Assembly: GCF_021155765.1 (NCBI RefSeq)
Contig: NC_060114.1
Coordinates: forward strand, 6,944,001 to 7,008,000
Reading direction: 5' to 3'
From: Diprion similis
Lineage: Eukaryota; Arthropoda; Insecta; Hymenoptera; Diprionidae
DNA length: 64,000 bases
The stretch's first letter is position 1, and every line of letters begins with the position of its first letter. The translations under genes and the position numbers were made by a program. Positions 32,591-46,200 of this stretch are shown piece after piece. The notes beneath the pieces were generated by a model. The model saw nothing but the letters and a program-made list of their open reading frames with translations, was not told where the DNA came from and made no database searches.

Positions 32591-34499
32591 TTCTTTTACT
32601 CTCTGACTTCCAATCTCTCAATCTCTCTGTCAGTCTCTATCTCACAAGTTCGCTTAAAAGTAAAAAATATAAAATCACTTTATAAATCTTTTTTTTTTTT
32701 TTTTTGGTATTAGATTCGTTTGTAGTTTTTTTTGTTGTTTTTATCATTTTGTTGTTAAGAGTCGATTTAGTTATCCGTCGTCTACGTTTATACTAGAACG
32801 ATATTTCAATTAATGAAATGTAATGCAACGTACATATTGATTTTTCGTTGTTTTTTCAACGTTGCTTTTTACTTCTCTCTTTCTCCCTTTCTCTCCGTTC
32901 CGCCTTCATTATCAGTATTTAGACTAGACTATATTTAATCACTGATCATCCTCGGTTAAATCCTTAAAGACTTATCAAGATTCTCTTTCGTCGCCAGAAA
33001 AAAAATACGCGTAAAATAAAAACTGAAGAGCATCGTGTAAAATTTTTACATATCCTTAAGAATTTGCTCATTGACTAAAAATTGCCTAACAATAAGAAGA
33101 AGTAGAAAGGAAAGAGTAAATTAGATAAGAAAAGAAAATGAGCGTTTTTGTTTCTAGCCAGTTTGTTTTTCAAATAGTTGAAATGAATTAGCGAAAAAAT
33201 TAAAAGCTGTTCGATGAAGTAAACTTTCTTTTTTGGCTCCTCAGTTTTACGTCTTCAGGACTGCATTATTATAATTAAGTATTAGAGCTGCGTATTTTCT
33301 AAGCTACCGGTAACATTTGCATAAATAATCTACTGGGATGACACTATTTTACAGGCAAAAATAGAATTCTTGTTGTTGTTATTCTTTTTTTGGACAAATG
33401 TGACGAAGAGAGATTCAAATCAAAACTGTACGCATAGTACATAATATAATAACTGTTAACCACTTTCCCCCCTCTGCTCTCTCGTTCTCTCTTGCAAGAA
33501 ATAATTTTCTCAACGCCGAGAGTAAAAAAGAAACAGCAAAAAAATTAATTTAACAAATAGAATAGAACAGCCGTGTGTTTGGTTGATAAATAAATAAATA
33601 AATAGATAAATAAATAAATAAATAAATGAGTAGACTAAAGTAAAATGGAGTAAATTGAATGGAAAAATTTTCTCACAGCATTAATAATTGACAACAAAAT
33701 TTGGGAAGGAGAAAAAAATATGTAATACAAGTTTAGAATAGTGACACCCTCGCTCTTTCAACTAATTTCAATCAAGAGTCGTTCAAAGAAGAAAAAAAAT
33801 ATACTACACACGTACAGCTATACGTATGGTGAATAAAGTTCCTTTTGAATACCTATTTTTATACTCATTTTTACAAAAAAGCAGACGAAAAAGAGAAGAA
33901 AAATACCCAAAAGCGCGACATTGAAGATACTGAGAAACTAAGTATTCCCAACACTTGATAATTGAGCTGCAAAGCGTGTAAAAGGCACTGATGGTGACGA
34001 ATGCTACGTCGTAAGATTTGATAATCAAATTTCTCCTGTAGTTTGAGAATAAAAGGGGGGATAATAAACCGACAAGAAGAAAGTAATTAGAAAAAGAAAG
34101 TGAACCGAGATTGATTCGATGAATACGTTTAGAATATCTCTGATGCTTCTACCTTCTAGCTTTGAAAAGCAATTTTCAAAACAGTGTAATGAAATCGATT
34201 TCAAAATTCACGTACAAAGAACTTGAATAATTCCTCAATTTGTAGAACTTTGATTATTCAATGAGCCATAATTCGATTAAATCGAGCTTGTCGTTTTGGA
34301 TATTCTCGAATCTTCCTTATCGGCGGTTTGTAAAGCAAAAAGTTTTCCGCCAATTATAAAAAATAAAGTTTAACAGTCCTGAGACGAACGCGTTATGTAA
34401 AAATAACGATAAATATGTTCTATGTACTGTAATATTAGATCTAATTAGGGATTAGACAAGTTATTTAATTTATATATAATTAATTTTTCACCATTAAAT

Positions 34500-37237
34500 T
34501 CACTCGGCTTCATTTTCTGTGTCACCGGCAGGTACGACGGTAACAAGACCTGCAGCTGCGACTCGCGTCTTGTATGCCTCCGGTTCAAAAAAGCTGATCG
34601 GAGCCTGCGAAAACAAACCGAAACAGACAACCAATTATTGTACATGAATGTATTGAATAAAAATATATTTTCAAATTTCATTACATACAAAATACTACAA
34701 TTTCACTCAGGAGTGTGATTTTTTTCAAATATGTAGCTTCTGATCGAAATATCGATAAATTTCTTGTTACCGAATGGTTAAAAAAGTGAGTGAATTTATG
34801 GAATTTACAACTCGACAATCAATTGATCAATTCAAATGGAGTTTATACTGTTCAAAAGTATGTTAAACAAGCTTAGTTTACATATTTTTTCATTGGAATC
34901 AATCAACAGGAAGCATTTTTATTGTCAGTAACGTCACTGAACAAAATAGTTGACTTTATACTGAATGACAATGTGTCCTATTATTTGATTCTGATGAAAA
35001 AAATGCAATCAAAGCACGATCTACATACTTTTGAACAAAACAAACCGCATCCCAGTTGAACAATTAGTCGTTGAAATATAAATTCCGGAAATCGGGCCGT
35101 TTTTTCAGCGATTCATTACTAAAAATTCATTGCCAACAACTGAAAAATATAATTAGGATACTGAAGATGAATGAAAATAAACAAGTAACTAAGAATGCAG
35201 AGTAAAAATTCTGAATTATTTGTGTTTCAGTTTTATTTACTTCTTCTCGCACCGTAGGCATTACTGAAATAATCGAAGTGATGATAAAATACTTGCGGAA
35301 TATGTATGAAAGCGTATCGTTACAATTTATCGTTAAAAGCGTCAATTAATGATGATAAAGATTAATGGGGCGGCTTACCTTTACTGAGGATTTGTTACAT
35401 GGAGGAAGAAGCAGCATGCCATAAAAAATTTGAGTATATATAATAGTGATAATTCGACTGGTCACAATATTTTGTGCAAATTACTCGATGTATTAATATT
35501 CACAAGTAAATACGTATATATATGTTATAAATTTATCCACATAGGTACATGTATGTGGATATGCAAAACGGAATGTTTGCGTTGCGATACTGTTACTTTG
35601 GGAGCGATGTTTATGAAAATTTATACCAATTCTGCAGCTGGACATATACATGGAGCTGTCCATTTCAATACGACACTCCTCCAGACCTCCGGACAAAAAA
35701 AATGGATCGAATCGGAGACGGCGAGGTCTGGAGGTGTGCCATATTGAGGTGGATAGCCCCTTACATATGTATACATATATATACATATATATTTAAACAT
35801 TATTTGAAGAAGTTCAATGAGTTTTTAAAACTATACAGAATCTCAAGAAACTTATGAACATTTTCAGAACTTAATATGACTGTATCTTTCGAAATAATTT
35901 CAATAAATACGAAATGCCGTGAACTTTCTGAAAATCATTGATAAATTTTTGATAATTTCATTATGTTGGTGTAATGAAATAGTTTTTTTTAGTAAAGTTT
36001 TTCAATCAAAAATTTATTTCTCGTATATTTTCCCAAATTTTACCGTAAAATGCATCACTCACAATTAGTACACTGAATAATGGTATCATCGTTAATAAAT
36101 GTGAGAAATTATTATTATAATGGTAGCATTGCATTTGGCGATGAATATCGAAAGCTGTTAGAAGACAAGAATTTTATTTGTTAGTAAGTTTGTTTGTTTG
36201 TTTGTTTGTTTGTTTTGTTTGTTTTGTTTTTCTATTCCACAATAGTAACAAACGATTATTATCTTTACTATAACAATAATATTCGCTTCGTAATTATCAT
36301 TAATTAAACGACAATATTATATACGATTTACTTTTGTCTTCTCCGTTTGCATTTTAGTATTGATAATTTTTCCTCATCTCTCACATTCTCTTTGGTTTTG
36401 GTTTTAAGAATAACTACCTATGTAAGCTCAACTTTCTTTCGTACGTTAGTTAATGACTAATTAGCGTTAAGTATATAGCAGCAAAGTTATTCGTATATAT
36501 ATTTTTAATCTAATACACAACGAATTTTGAAAATAAACAAATACATATATATATATTTTTTTTTTATATATAATAACAAAGTTACATAGAAAATTCAAAT
36601 AAAACACGAAATAAAACGAATCATAGGAACTGACTGAAGTAAATAACGACAATGCTTGTCAATACTAATGGTAACAAGTAATAATAACAATAATGAATAA
36701 TAATGGCAAGTGGAACCAAATTTCTTTCTCTAACTGGATTCTCTTTGGATAGTTTTTGCCCATGTTCTTTGTCAAATTTTTTTCATTATAAAATAATATA
36801 CATGCACGTATGCAACGGAATATAAGCATGGAATAATTGCATGTGTCAGCACCATAAACTTTAATAACAATAGTAATAATAAACTTTAATCTCTAAAGAA
36901 ACGACTTTTATATATTTATGATAATGAAAAAAATAATATCAACGTTGCTTTTATAATTATCATTAATATTGTACTAGAAAGAAAATACTGAATCTGCCTT
37001 ATACCTTTTTGGTTTTTTCATTGTTCATAAATACGAACACTGCTAAGAATAATTATCACACAATCACTTGAATCTATCAAACGCGTAACGCTAAATATTA
37101 ATTTTCTGCAATCACAAAAAAAGAATGAAAGAAAGTACGCTGTGAAATATATTTCAATTAAGGTAATACTATCAGATCGACCATTAGATACACATTCGAA
37201 ACTTTTCCCCTCAAACTGCGATGAGATATTAAATTAA

Positions 37238-37270
<33 letters not shown>

Positions 37271-40200
37271 TAATAATAGAAGATAAATTAAATTTCCGAA
37301 AATATTCTGTCAAGTACGTTTTTCTGTTTCCTTTCCTGTTTCTCTCGTTTATACCGCATTCGAAGATACTGTGTTGTCCACGAGGAAAGTGCGCATATTA
37401 TGCGCGTGCGTATAACAGCTAACAGTAAGCTCCTAGGAACACTTTCTGACAGTCGCGATTGGTATTGCGTCGGCCAATAAAATGCGAACGACTTGACGCA
37501 CGCGCGTGAGATGCGCACTGTCCTCATGGAAACACGATATAACTCGAATTTGTTTAGCGTTTAGATACGTGTTCCAGTATTATTTCCATTTTGTTAAAAA
37601 TCACAATATTTACGAAAAGATTTTTAAACCTTCTTTTCACCAGTGTTATATGCGAGAGTACGAAATTGGCAAGAATCTTTTCTTAATTTGATCTTAACGT
37701 TGTAATTTATACCGTTTAAATGCCGCGAAAGAAGTTAAGCACTTATATATATATGTAATATTAATAACAAGAATAATAATATGCTCGATGAGATAATATA
37801 GTGTAATAGTTTTTGTTTTTTTTTCTTCTTCTTCTTCTTTTTTAGCGTAATAATAACGAACCGAAAGAATTATATGAAATGCAATCAATGCAATTCCAAT
37901 ATACCGTAATATATGTAACACTCTTCTATGGCTTAGATTTTTGTTCTTTTCGACGATTTTCCTTGTCGATAATAAATCCTCTAATTAAACACAAACCACT
38001 TTTATAATCTTCTCATAGGTCCTTTCTTCTTTGTCTTATTTCTCCCGTCTGATTGATTATCGCCTTAAAAATGACGTACAAATATTGCATTTTTCAAACC
38101 AACTTGCCATAATTTAAACCAGTAAAAATTGAGCAGGTTGACAAAATTCAGAAGGAAAAAAAAAACAATCGGAGATGAAATTAGGGTTGTATAAGCGCAA
38201 AATTTTTGTAACAAGTATTTCATCTATCTGATAGACCATAAACTGGAATCCAAATCTGTCAGAAATTTTGAACGAAGCTCAAAACGATACTCAAGACTTT
38301 ACGGTTTATTTATCACTTCGTTCAAAATCCTCAACTAATCAACTTCCGAGTTTTAGCTGAAAAATAGTCCTATACACGAGTTCTTAAAAACATATTTGAA
38401 TCATCTCATAAGTCAAAGACTGAATACGCCAGAGTTTTCTTAAAGATTTCAAAATAAAGCTAAAACTTTAAACTTTATTTTGAATCTTGTTTCAACTTAT
38501 TGACATACACAGTTATCGAATTATAGGCAATGAAAGAAACTGCCAAGAACTCGATTCGTGGCTAAGTAATTAAGGACAAAGGCCTAATTTCATTGCCAAA
38601 GAAAAAAAAAATGTTACCTTCAATCTCTGAGCAAAGTTCTTTAGGAATTCTTTTTCTTCAAGAATAGAAAAAAAAAACATTTTGCACATTGTTAGGATAA
38701 TTGTTAATGGTTAATATCGAGCTATGTTAGTAGTTTGTTATTCCCTCTCCATTACCGAATCAGTGTCCCGCGTATTTTAATTCAGTACTGACGAACTGCA
38801 ATCGTGGCTGAATGAGAATTGCGATTTTCAAACCACCTGCAGTTGTTCTGTTGATTATTGTCGAAGTGATAAGCTACATTTTGATTGTTATAGCGATTGT
38901 TAGCGTCAGAATGCGGTGCGATTATTGAGCAGTTTGACAATGAATAGTGATTGTCGTAGTTGTTGTCGCGTTGTTCTTGTTGTTGCTGTTGTTGTTGTTG
39001 TTGTACCTTTCTAACAATGCTCGGACAGTCCTTTTGGATTCTAGCCCAATCGGCCGGAGCTCGTTTTGCATACGGGCCTGCGGAGCACTGCAGCAGAAAC
39101 TCGTACGTGAGCTCTCTGCTCTCTGAAACAGCGTAACATAAAACCCTCTACTTGTTTCAGAACAATTGCTGCACTGTCGTTTCTTCTATCTTCCCTATTG
39201 TTTTCATTTTTTTATATCTCCACATTGCGCAGGATATTACGAGTTGAAAAGAACTGAATTTGAAATGGGCAAGTTTCAAGAATTTATATCTCTACTAGCA
39301 ATCCCGGCCACGCGTTGCTGTGTTTCAGCTCAAAATAATGATACGCAAAAAACTAAACAGACACGTTTTTCATGTCGTATATCCGTGGAAGACGTGTGAC
39401 ATGGAATAAATTCTAGCATCGAGAAAACGTTTGAAATTGAAACACAGCCCAATTTATTGAATACTTATTGAATACTCGCACCGCCATCTATTGAAAACTT
39501 TTAGAACTCAATAGATTAACTCACACCGCCATCTATTAAAGACTTTTGGAACTTGTAAATGACTTACAGCCCTTTGTCCTAATAAAACTCCTTAAATTTG
39601 CAATAAAAAATATGGTGGGTCACTTATCGGGATGAAAACTATCCTGTGTCTCGAGTTGAATCGAGCAATACATATTCACAAAACGGCATTACAATCGGTT
39701 AAGCGATTTCGGAGATCAGCGTGGACGAACATCATGACATGGGATTGCTCCATTTGACTGAGGTTTGTTTTATTCAAAAGCAGGGATTCCAGCTCGGTTT
39801 ATCTGTTTTTTGTTGTAACAAGTAACCACTAGGAAGCATTCTTATTTGGAATAACCTAAGCCATTTTGCTCGGCGACAAGTTTTACGCTGTTCATGACAT
39901 CTCAAAAACAAGTCAACCGATTTATTTCAAATTTAAAAACAGCGTTCTCGGATAGTTTATTTGCCATCATCCCACTTTTTTTTTCGTAATCACCAAATTA
40001 ATAACCAGTTGATTAAATAAAAAAGACTTGTCTGACGTTATTATCAATAACAGTGCTTTCTGTTAATTGATTCAAATAAAAAATAATATATAAATAAACC
40101 TCGATTTACATGCTTTTGAATAAAAGAAATCCCAATCGAATAAAATAATTGATTGCAGAGATACAAGTTCCCAAAAATCATGTGCTGTTTAAGAGTTTTT

Positions 40201-43200
40201 GGCATATGTCAAGAGTTTAATGTTCAACGATAATTGAATAAAGGGTCAAAGAAATGGAGGCCAATATAAAGGAAAATGAAGAAAAACCAAAATGGGAATG
40301 AAAAGAGGAAAATTCAACCAAGAACATTCGTGTAAAACAAACGATACACATGCTTTCGATGGTTTTGTTTGTGTTCTATAGAAACTGAGAGAAATAAATT
40401 TGTTGTTTTAGTCTCTCAATTGCAAAAATGTACTAAAATCAAAATAGTGAAATTGAAAATTGTTCCTACCAGATATGAAGTAAACTTCTAACTGATACAG
40501 TGTGGGTGTGAAACGAAGAAAAGGAAAACAAGACGAGCAAAGAAAAAACAAAGTGGCACAAATTGTCTCAACTAAATAAACACCGCAACTGCAGTGAAGT
40601 GAAATTGGATTTTGAATTACGTTCGATAAAAAGAAAAAATCATCATCTGGAAACGAAAAAAAAAAATCGTAATGGAGCTACAAATTAGAAATTTAGACTC
40701 ACCGACTGCAGCAGCGGGACTGAGCTGGGAATTGGGACGAGGTTTGTACGTTTCCTCACTTTCTGAAGTAGCTGCACTGTCTAGGCTCAGTTTACGACCG
40801 ACAGTGTTCAATCCGCCTGGAGTAATTGGAGTGTGCAGAGTCGTCGGAGTAACGGGAGCGTAAGCTGGTTCCTCCTCGAAACTGAAGTATTCAACGCCAC
40901 TGGCAAAGTGTTCAGAATCACCAGAAAAATATTCCTCAAGTACCAGTTTAGCGGTCTGAAAAAAAAAAAGGAGAAAGAATCGAAGTGAAAGCGATCCGAA
41001 ATTGGAAGATTCCTCGATTTTTTTGGAGCAGGTGTAGAATAAAAAAAACTGTTAAAGGATTCTAACTCGCATTAAGATCAAACACTTCATTTAGCTAATG
41101 AAAATATCATTCCAGTTTATCTTCCTTTATTTTTGGAAAAACTGAGTGAAGAAATCGAAACGGTAAACGGAAACTGAGAAAATAATTTTGAGGCAGTTGT
41201 GTTAACCAATTTAAAGTCTATAAAAAACCGCATTTTATAATGTTTCGGTTACAATAGGCGAAATTTTTTTTAATAACATTCAATAAATCCAGTTCAGTTC
41301 TGTCTTGAAAACCCTGTTTTTCGACAATTCTTCAACCAAAAAGATGATTTTGACAATGAAAACTAACGTGAATTTTCCAGATTTACCTAGAAGTGAACTT
41401 TCTTTATTTCAATCAGCACTTTTCAAAGTTTTTTCGACATCAAGGACAGATTCTCTGGATAAAATCTCAAGCTGATAAACTTGACCTGCAATTTTCAAAC
41501 CGCAATCTTATCTATGGTAAAAACTTCAAAGCATCAAGTACCTTAACGAGATCAAGATTAGATCCAGTGATCTTGAGGGAATGGTTGTCAACTGTGACTG
41601 TATATTTGTACTCGCCAATGCTGGCGTCGTTGGTGGAAAAACTGTGGAGCAGGGTGGAGCGGAAACGGGAGGCTTGCTGCTGCTGCTGCTGAAGCCTGTT
41701 GCTCTCGTCTGACGCGCTGCTGTTCAGCGAAGAGCTGGATCCGCCTATTCCACTCTTGTCGCTTCCACCCTGCTCCAGCCTCACCGGGGATGCGTTTCGC
41801 TGTATAGTATCTTTTATAAGGTCCTTAGCGTAGCTGAAACAGATTCAAAATTCGTGAATCGATTACACGTTTTCTTTTTTTCTGATTGTTCTCATCGATT
41901 TCTCACATTTGTGGTTGAAGATCAATGAATTTCTATAACTGAATCTGTTTTATTCAATTTCAGCATTATTTTAAGGATGAATCAAGTCGTGACGGCTGAA
42001 TCAGAAGTTTGGATGAATAAAAACGGTTTAATAAATATTCGGCAGTGTTATTTGCACTGATGATAATGAACGCAAATGAAACAACGTTCCTACTGTCTAA
42101 TAGAAATCATTTCAGACAAATTCGAATAACTCAAGCTAAGATATCAACGATCTTAGAAAAGGCTTTGTAATCAGAGTATTAAAAAGGCTTAAATTTTGAT
42201 GTTTTTTATCTGATTGTTTCTGAGTTCATCTTGTTCGTTGTAAAAAAAACTCTAGAGATTGGCTGCAAAAATAATTTAAAGCAAATAGTAATGTTCAGAG
42301 TGGATAAAAAATAGATTTCTGAAAAGCACCGTAAAACAAATGTTCCCTAATAATTGAATTTTCGCGTTTACAGATTTACTATAATGTGAGATTTAGAATG
42401 ATTTTCAAACGATTCTGGGCACCTGGTCAGTGAGAAAAATTAACTAAAAATCGTTAGAATAGGTTCAAAAACACCAGATTTTGAACAACGTTCTAATTAT
42501 GAAACCTTTGCTAATATTGTCAATATCTTAGCTTGTGTTGCTTGAATTTGCTTAAAACTATCTTTATAACGCAGTAGGATTGTCATTTCATTCATGCTTA
42601 CCATTGTCGGTGTAAATAATTTACCGAAAACTTTTGAAAAGTTTTTTTTAGCTTTTCCTAACTTTCAATACAGACTAATTTATGTTCTTGGATAAAAATT
42701 CGCTGATGGATGAAATAAATAGCTAATTTTGAATCGTTGCGACAGTTTAAAAAATATACTTCAGTAGTTCTGTGTACTGAAATTGTGTTAAAAAATTAAC
42801 GGTTTGATTAGATTACCGATACATGAAATGTCAGCAAAACTGCAAATTTCGGATCTTCATAAACCGAATTTGAAGACTCAACTCTTCATAAATTGTTGAA
42901 ACTTCACAAGATATATAAAAAACACTCACTTTATCTTGTCCTCGGAGGTTCCGGTTATTTGGACAAGTCGTTCTTTGGCTCCAGGGTTCACTGAAATCAT
43001 TTTAACAGCGTCTGTCGGAACTCGTAGCTTTTGTCAAATGCGTTAAAAATCCGTTAATTGCGTTAATTAATCACAATTAATTAGTCGTTTAGGTCTATTT
43101 ATTAGCATATCAATGTGCATGTATATTTATTTTTCATTAAAGATAACTCAACGCAAGAATTTCAACGAAACATCTCTAAAATTCCATCATTTCAATTTCA

Positions 43201-46200
43201 TTTCCAACGGTTGAAAATTTTTTTAATGAAATTTTCGGCTGTATTTAATAAAAATTTTCAATTCTCGTGTGGAATTTATCTTTATCGATTCGTTTGCTTT
43301 TTATTTTTTATGCGAACATACGGCAAGTTAACAAAATGTCGTTATTATTATTGTTATTATTAATACCATCTTGAAGATATTAAATATATGAGCACAGCAT
43401 TCGACAATCGTTATCGATGATATCAGTTTTAATTAAAAAAATTGATAAACATGGAGGATTTAGAAAATAAATTTGAAGCAAAAGATTTTAAAAGTAGATA
43501 ATAAATAAAATTCATTAACTGCACACACACACACTGAATATGGTTAATTGAAAACGAAAATCGAATAACTTACAACGCAGTTCATTGAAAAACAGATAAA
43601 CGAACGAAAGTTATGAGAAATAATTGCTATAATAAATCACAAACATTAAACAAAATAGTAAGACTAATCATTTAGTGTCTGGTTTCAAGAAAACAATTCA
43701 ATAATCGCTAGACGAAAATATTAAAGAGCGGAGTTATTTTTACAACAAGGTAGCAACAGCGTGATGCAAAACGATGATTTGATTTTAGCGTGTCGGAGGA
43801 GCAGCCGTGTTTTTTTGTTTCCATCCATCGACATTCGATGCATGTTTCAAGAATAACAAACAATCCAATCTTTGGGCATGAAAAAGATTTTTATGAATTA
43901 TTTCACGTGAAGAATATTTGAGAAACTTATGTGTAGGCAACAATTTTCAGATCTTCAAGTTTATTCTTTTCTTCTTTAACGTTTTTTTGCCCTGTTAAAA
44001 TCGCTGATAGAACTAACTTGTAAAATATTAACTTGTGATTCTACTTCCTTAAGAAATCAAAACTTTTACAAGTAATTCAATCCGCTTCATTAATAATTCA
44101 ATAATAATAAATAAATTGACACGCGGAAAAGTTTAGGGATTTACTAATAATTTCATTCCATGATGTATTAAAAAATTCAATTAATATTCAAAAACATATT
44201 CAAGATCTATCTTTTTAATCCCCATGAAGGTGATCAATTCGAAACAGTAATTATTTTGAGAATTTTACTTCTGCAACGGGAAAAGCTTACCCTCGATTCT
44301 TGTTTCGTACTTTAATAAAATTCCCTAACTTTTCATTGATCATTTTTTCAAATTCCCTAATCTTTTACTGATGATTTTTCGAATTCCCTAGCTTTTCCCT
44401 GATCATTTTCCAACTTCCCTAATCTTTTACTGATCATTTTTCGAATTCCTTAGCTTCCGTGACCAGTAGCAACCATATTTTAATCCTGAATTATTTTTTC
44501 TTCGAACGCCGACTCATTTTCTACTCTACTACTCCCCTAACAGTATAATATAACGGTTCAAGGTTAGATAAACGGCTGCAAGCAATCATGCGGGCATTAT
44601 TTCTTATCGCAATTCATCGAAGAATATTGAATAACGATTATCAAATCGTACGATAATGTCATTGGTAGATTATGCTAATATAATAAAAACGAACATAGAA
44701 ATAACATCAAGGATGAAAAAAATTCGTCGTCCAATCTTCGATAAATTAGATAAACAAAATGAGAGAATCTGATCATTTTGTTATGACATTAAGTGATAGC
44801 AATGCAAATATCAGTCAATCAGTCGCTATTTCTGAATCTCTCGACCGAAGATGGGTCGTCGCTTGGCTGGTACTGGAAAATTTTCGTTCTTTACTCCTTT
44901 TTCTATCTTTTATCATGAATTCCTTTTATTCTTTTTTGTATCCATCAATAAATTGGCTGACAAAAAGTGCTATTCTTCATTTTATTCTTTTTAGTCTTAG
45001 TTCACTAGATGCTGACAATTCAAGTAAATCAACGTCGACAGTTGTAGATTAAAGAAAAGTTACACAAGAGACAAAGAGCATGTAAAATTAACTAAAATAT
45101 TTAGAAAGTTTTGAAAAGTGCTATGAATGTCGAAATTATCTCAAAAGGAAAAAAAAAAAAAAAAAAAAAAAAAAAACAGAGAAAATTGTAAATCAGTTAA
45201 ATGTTGAAATGCTTTTGATCCAAAAGTATGGCAACGACCCAACTCAGTCGGAAAAACCAGCATGAAGCCATTTGTGCTCGCACTTTGCAGGTTTTTAAAA
45301 TTGTTTGTAAATTTTTTTGTTTGAATTCTGGTTTGTTTGTTTGTTTGTTGATAGTTTTACCTCGCTGGAAGGAGATGATTGTCTCGCTGAGCTCCTCAAT
45401 CATGTGAACTCGTCTCCCCTTTATTCCCATCACTATAGTATAGCAGAGTTTTTGTGTGATTCAAATTTTTTTATTCTAGGTGATGCATTTTTCGTTCTTT
45501 TTTTTTCATTCTTTTATTCAAGATTAAAAAAATTTTTTCAAGATTATAAGCAAGAGGGCGTTTCTTTTTTGATAAGATATGATAACTTTACCTAAATATT
45601 ACATCGTTCAAAAAGTTTCATCTCGCTCTTAACAAAAAAAAAAACAAAAAAACAAAAAAAAAACAAAAACAGTAACAATAACAATATGAAAAAAGAAAAA
45701 CAAAAGGTCAATTTAAAACAAAGAAAGAAAAAAAAACTGAAACAAATTGTGCAATGTCTTGAAATAAATATTTTCTACAAAATAAATATATATTTGTATT
45801 ATATAGATCAAATACGAAAAGATAAATTGACGTCGACTCACCTTTCCCAGAGTCGCTGTTGCGTATCACAACTTCATCCTTGCAGTAATTTTTTCCAGGT
45901 ATGCGGGTCGGTTTCGAAAATTTACCGCTGTTCTTTATAACTTCGCCGGGTCCGAGGATTGGCGGAGCGGTCGGTGATGGCATTGGCATCAAGTTAGAGG
46001 TCAACAAGTTTGTGGGCGTATCTGGGGTCAGCGGCACATCTCCTTGCTGAAGATAAAGAAGATATGAGAAATAAATCGACGAACCTGTGATAACTGTGCC
46101 ACGTCACTTTTAACTAGCCTAAGTGTTTCGGCGATTTTTATGGGCCGCGAGGCAAATACAAGAATAAAAATATACTTGTATTCGTGTGATATATGATATA

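Larger units (their letters stand above)
29852..34499. other. RRM2 3' region and RRM2-mxt convergent intergenic DNA
   Basis: Starts with the RRM2 3'UTR; a candidate polyadenylation signal AATAAA is at 30,229-30,234. The rest is AT-rich with homopolymer runs (A near 31,732-31,752, A near 31,043, T near 30,588 and 32,692), a (TAAA)n-like tract at 33,589-33,626, and a cluster of short hairpins at 32,400-32,590. GC-richer motifs near 32,260-32,313 resemble NRF1 sites. No protein-coding gene was recognised. Confidence 0.55.
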
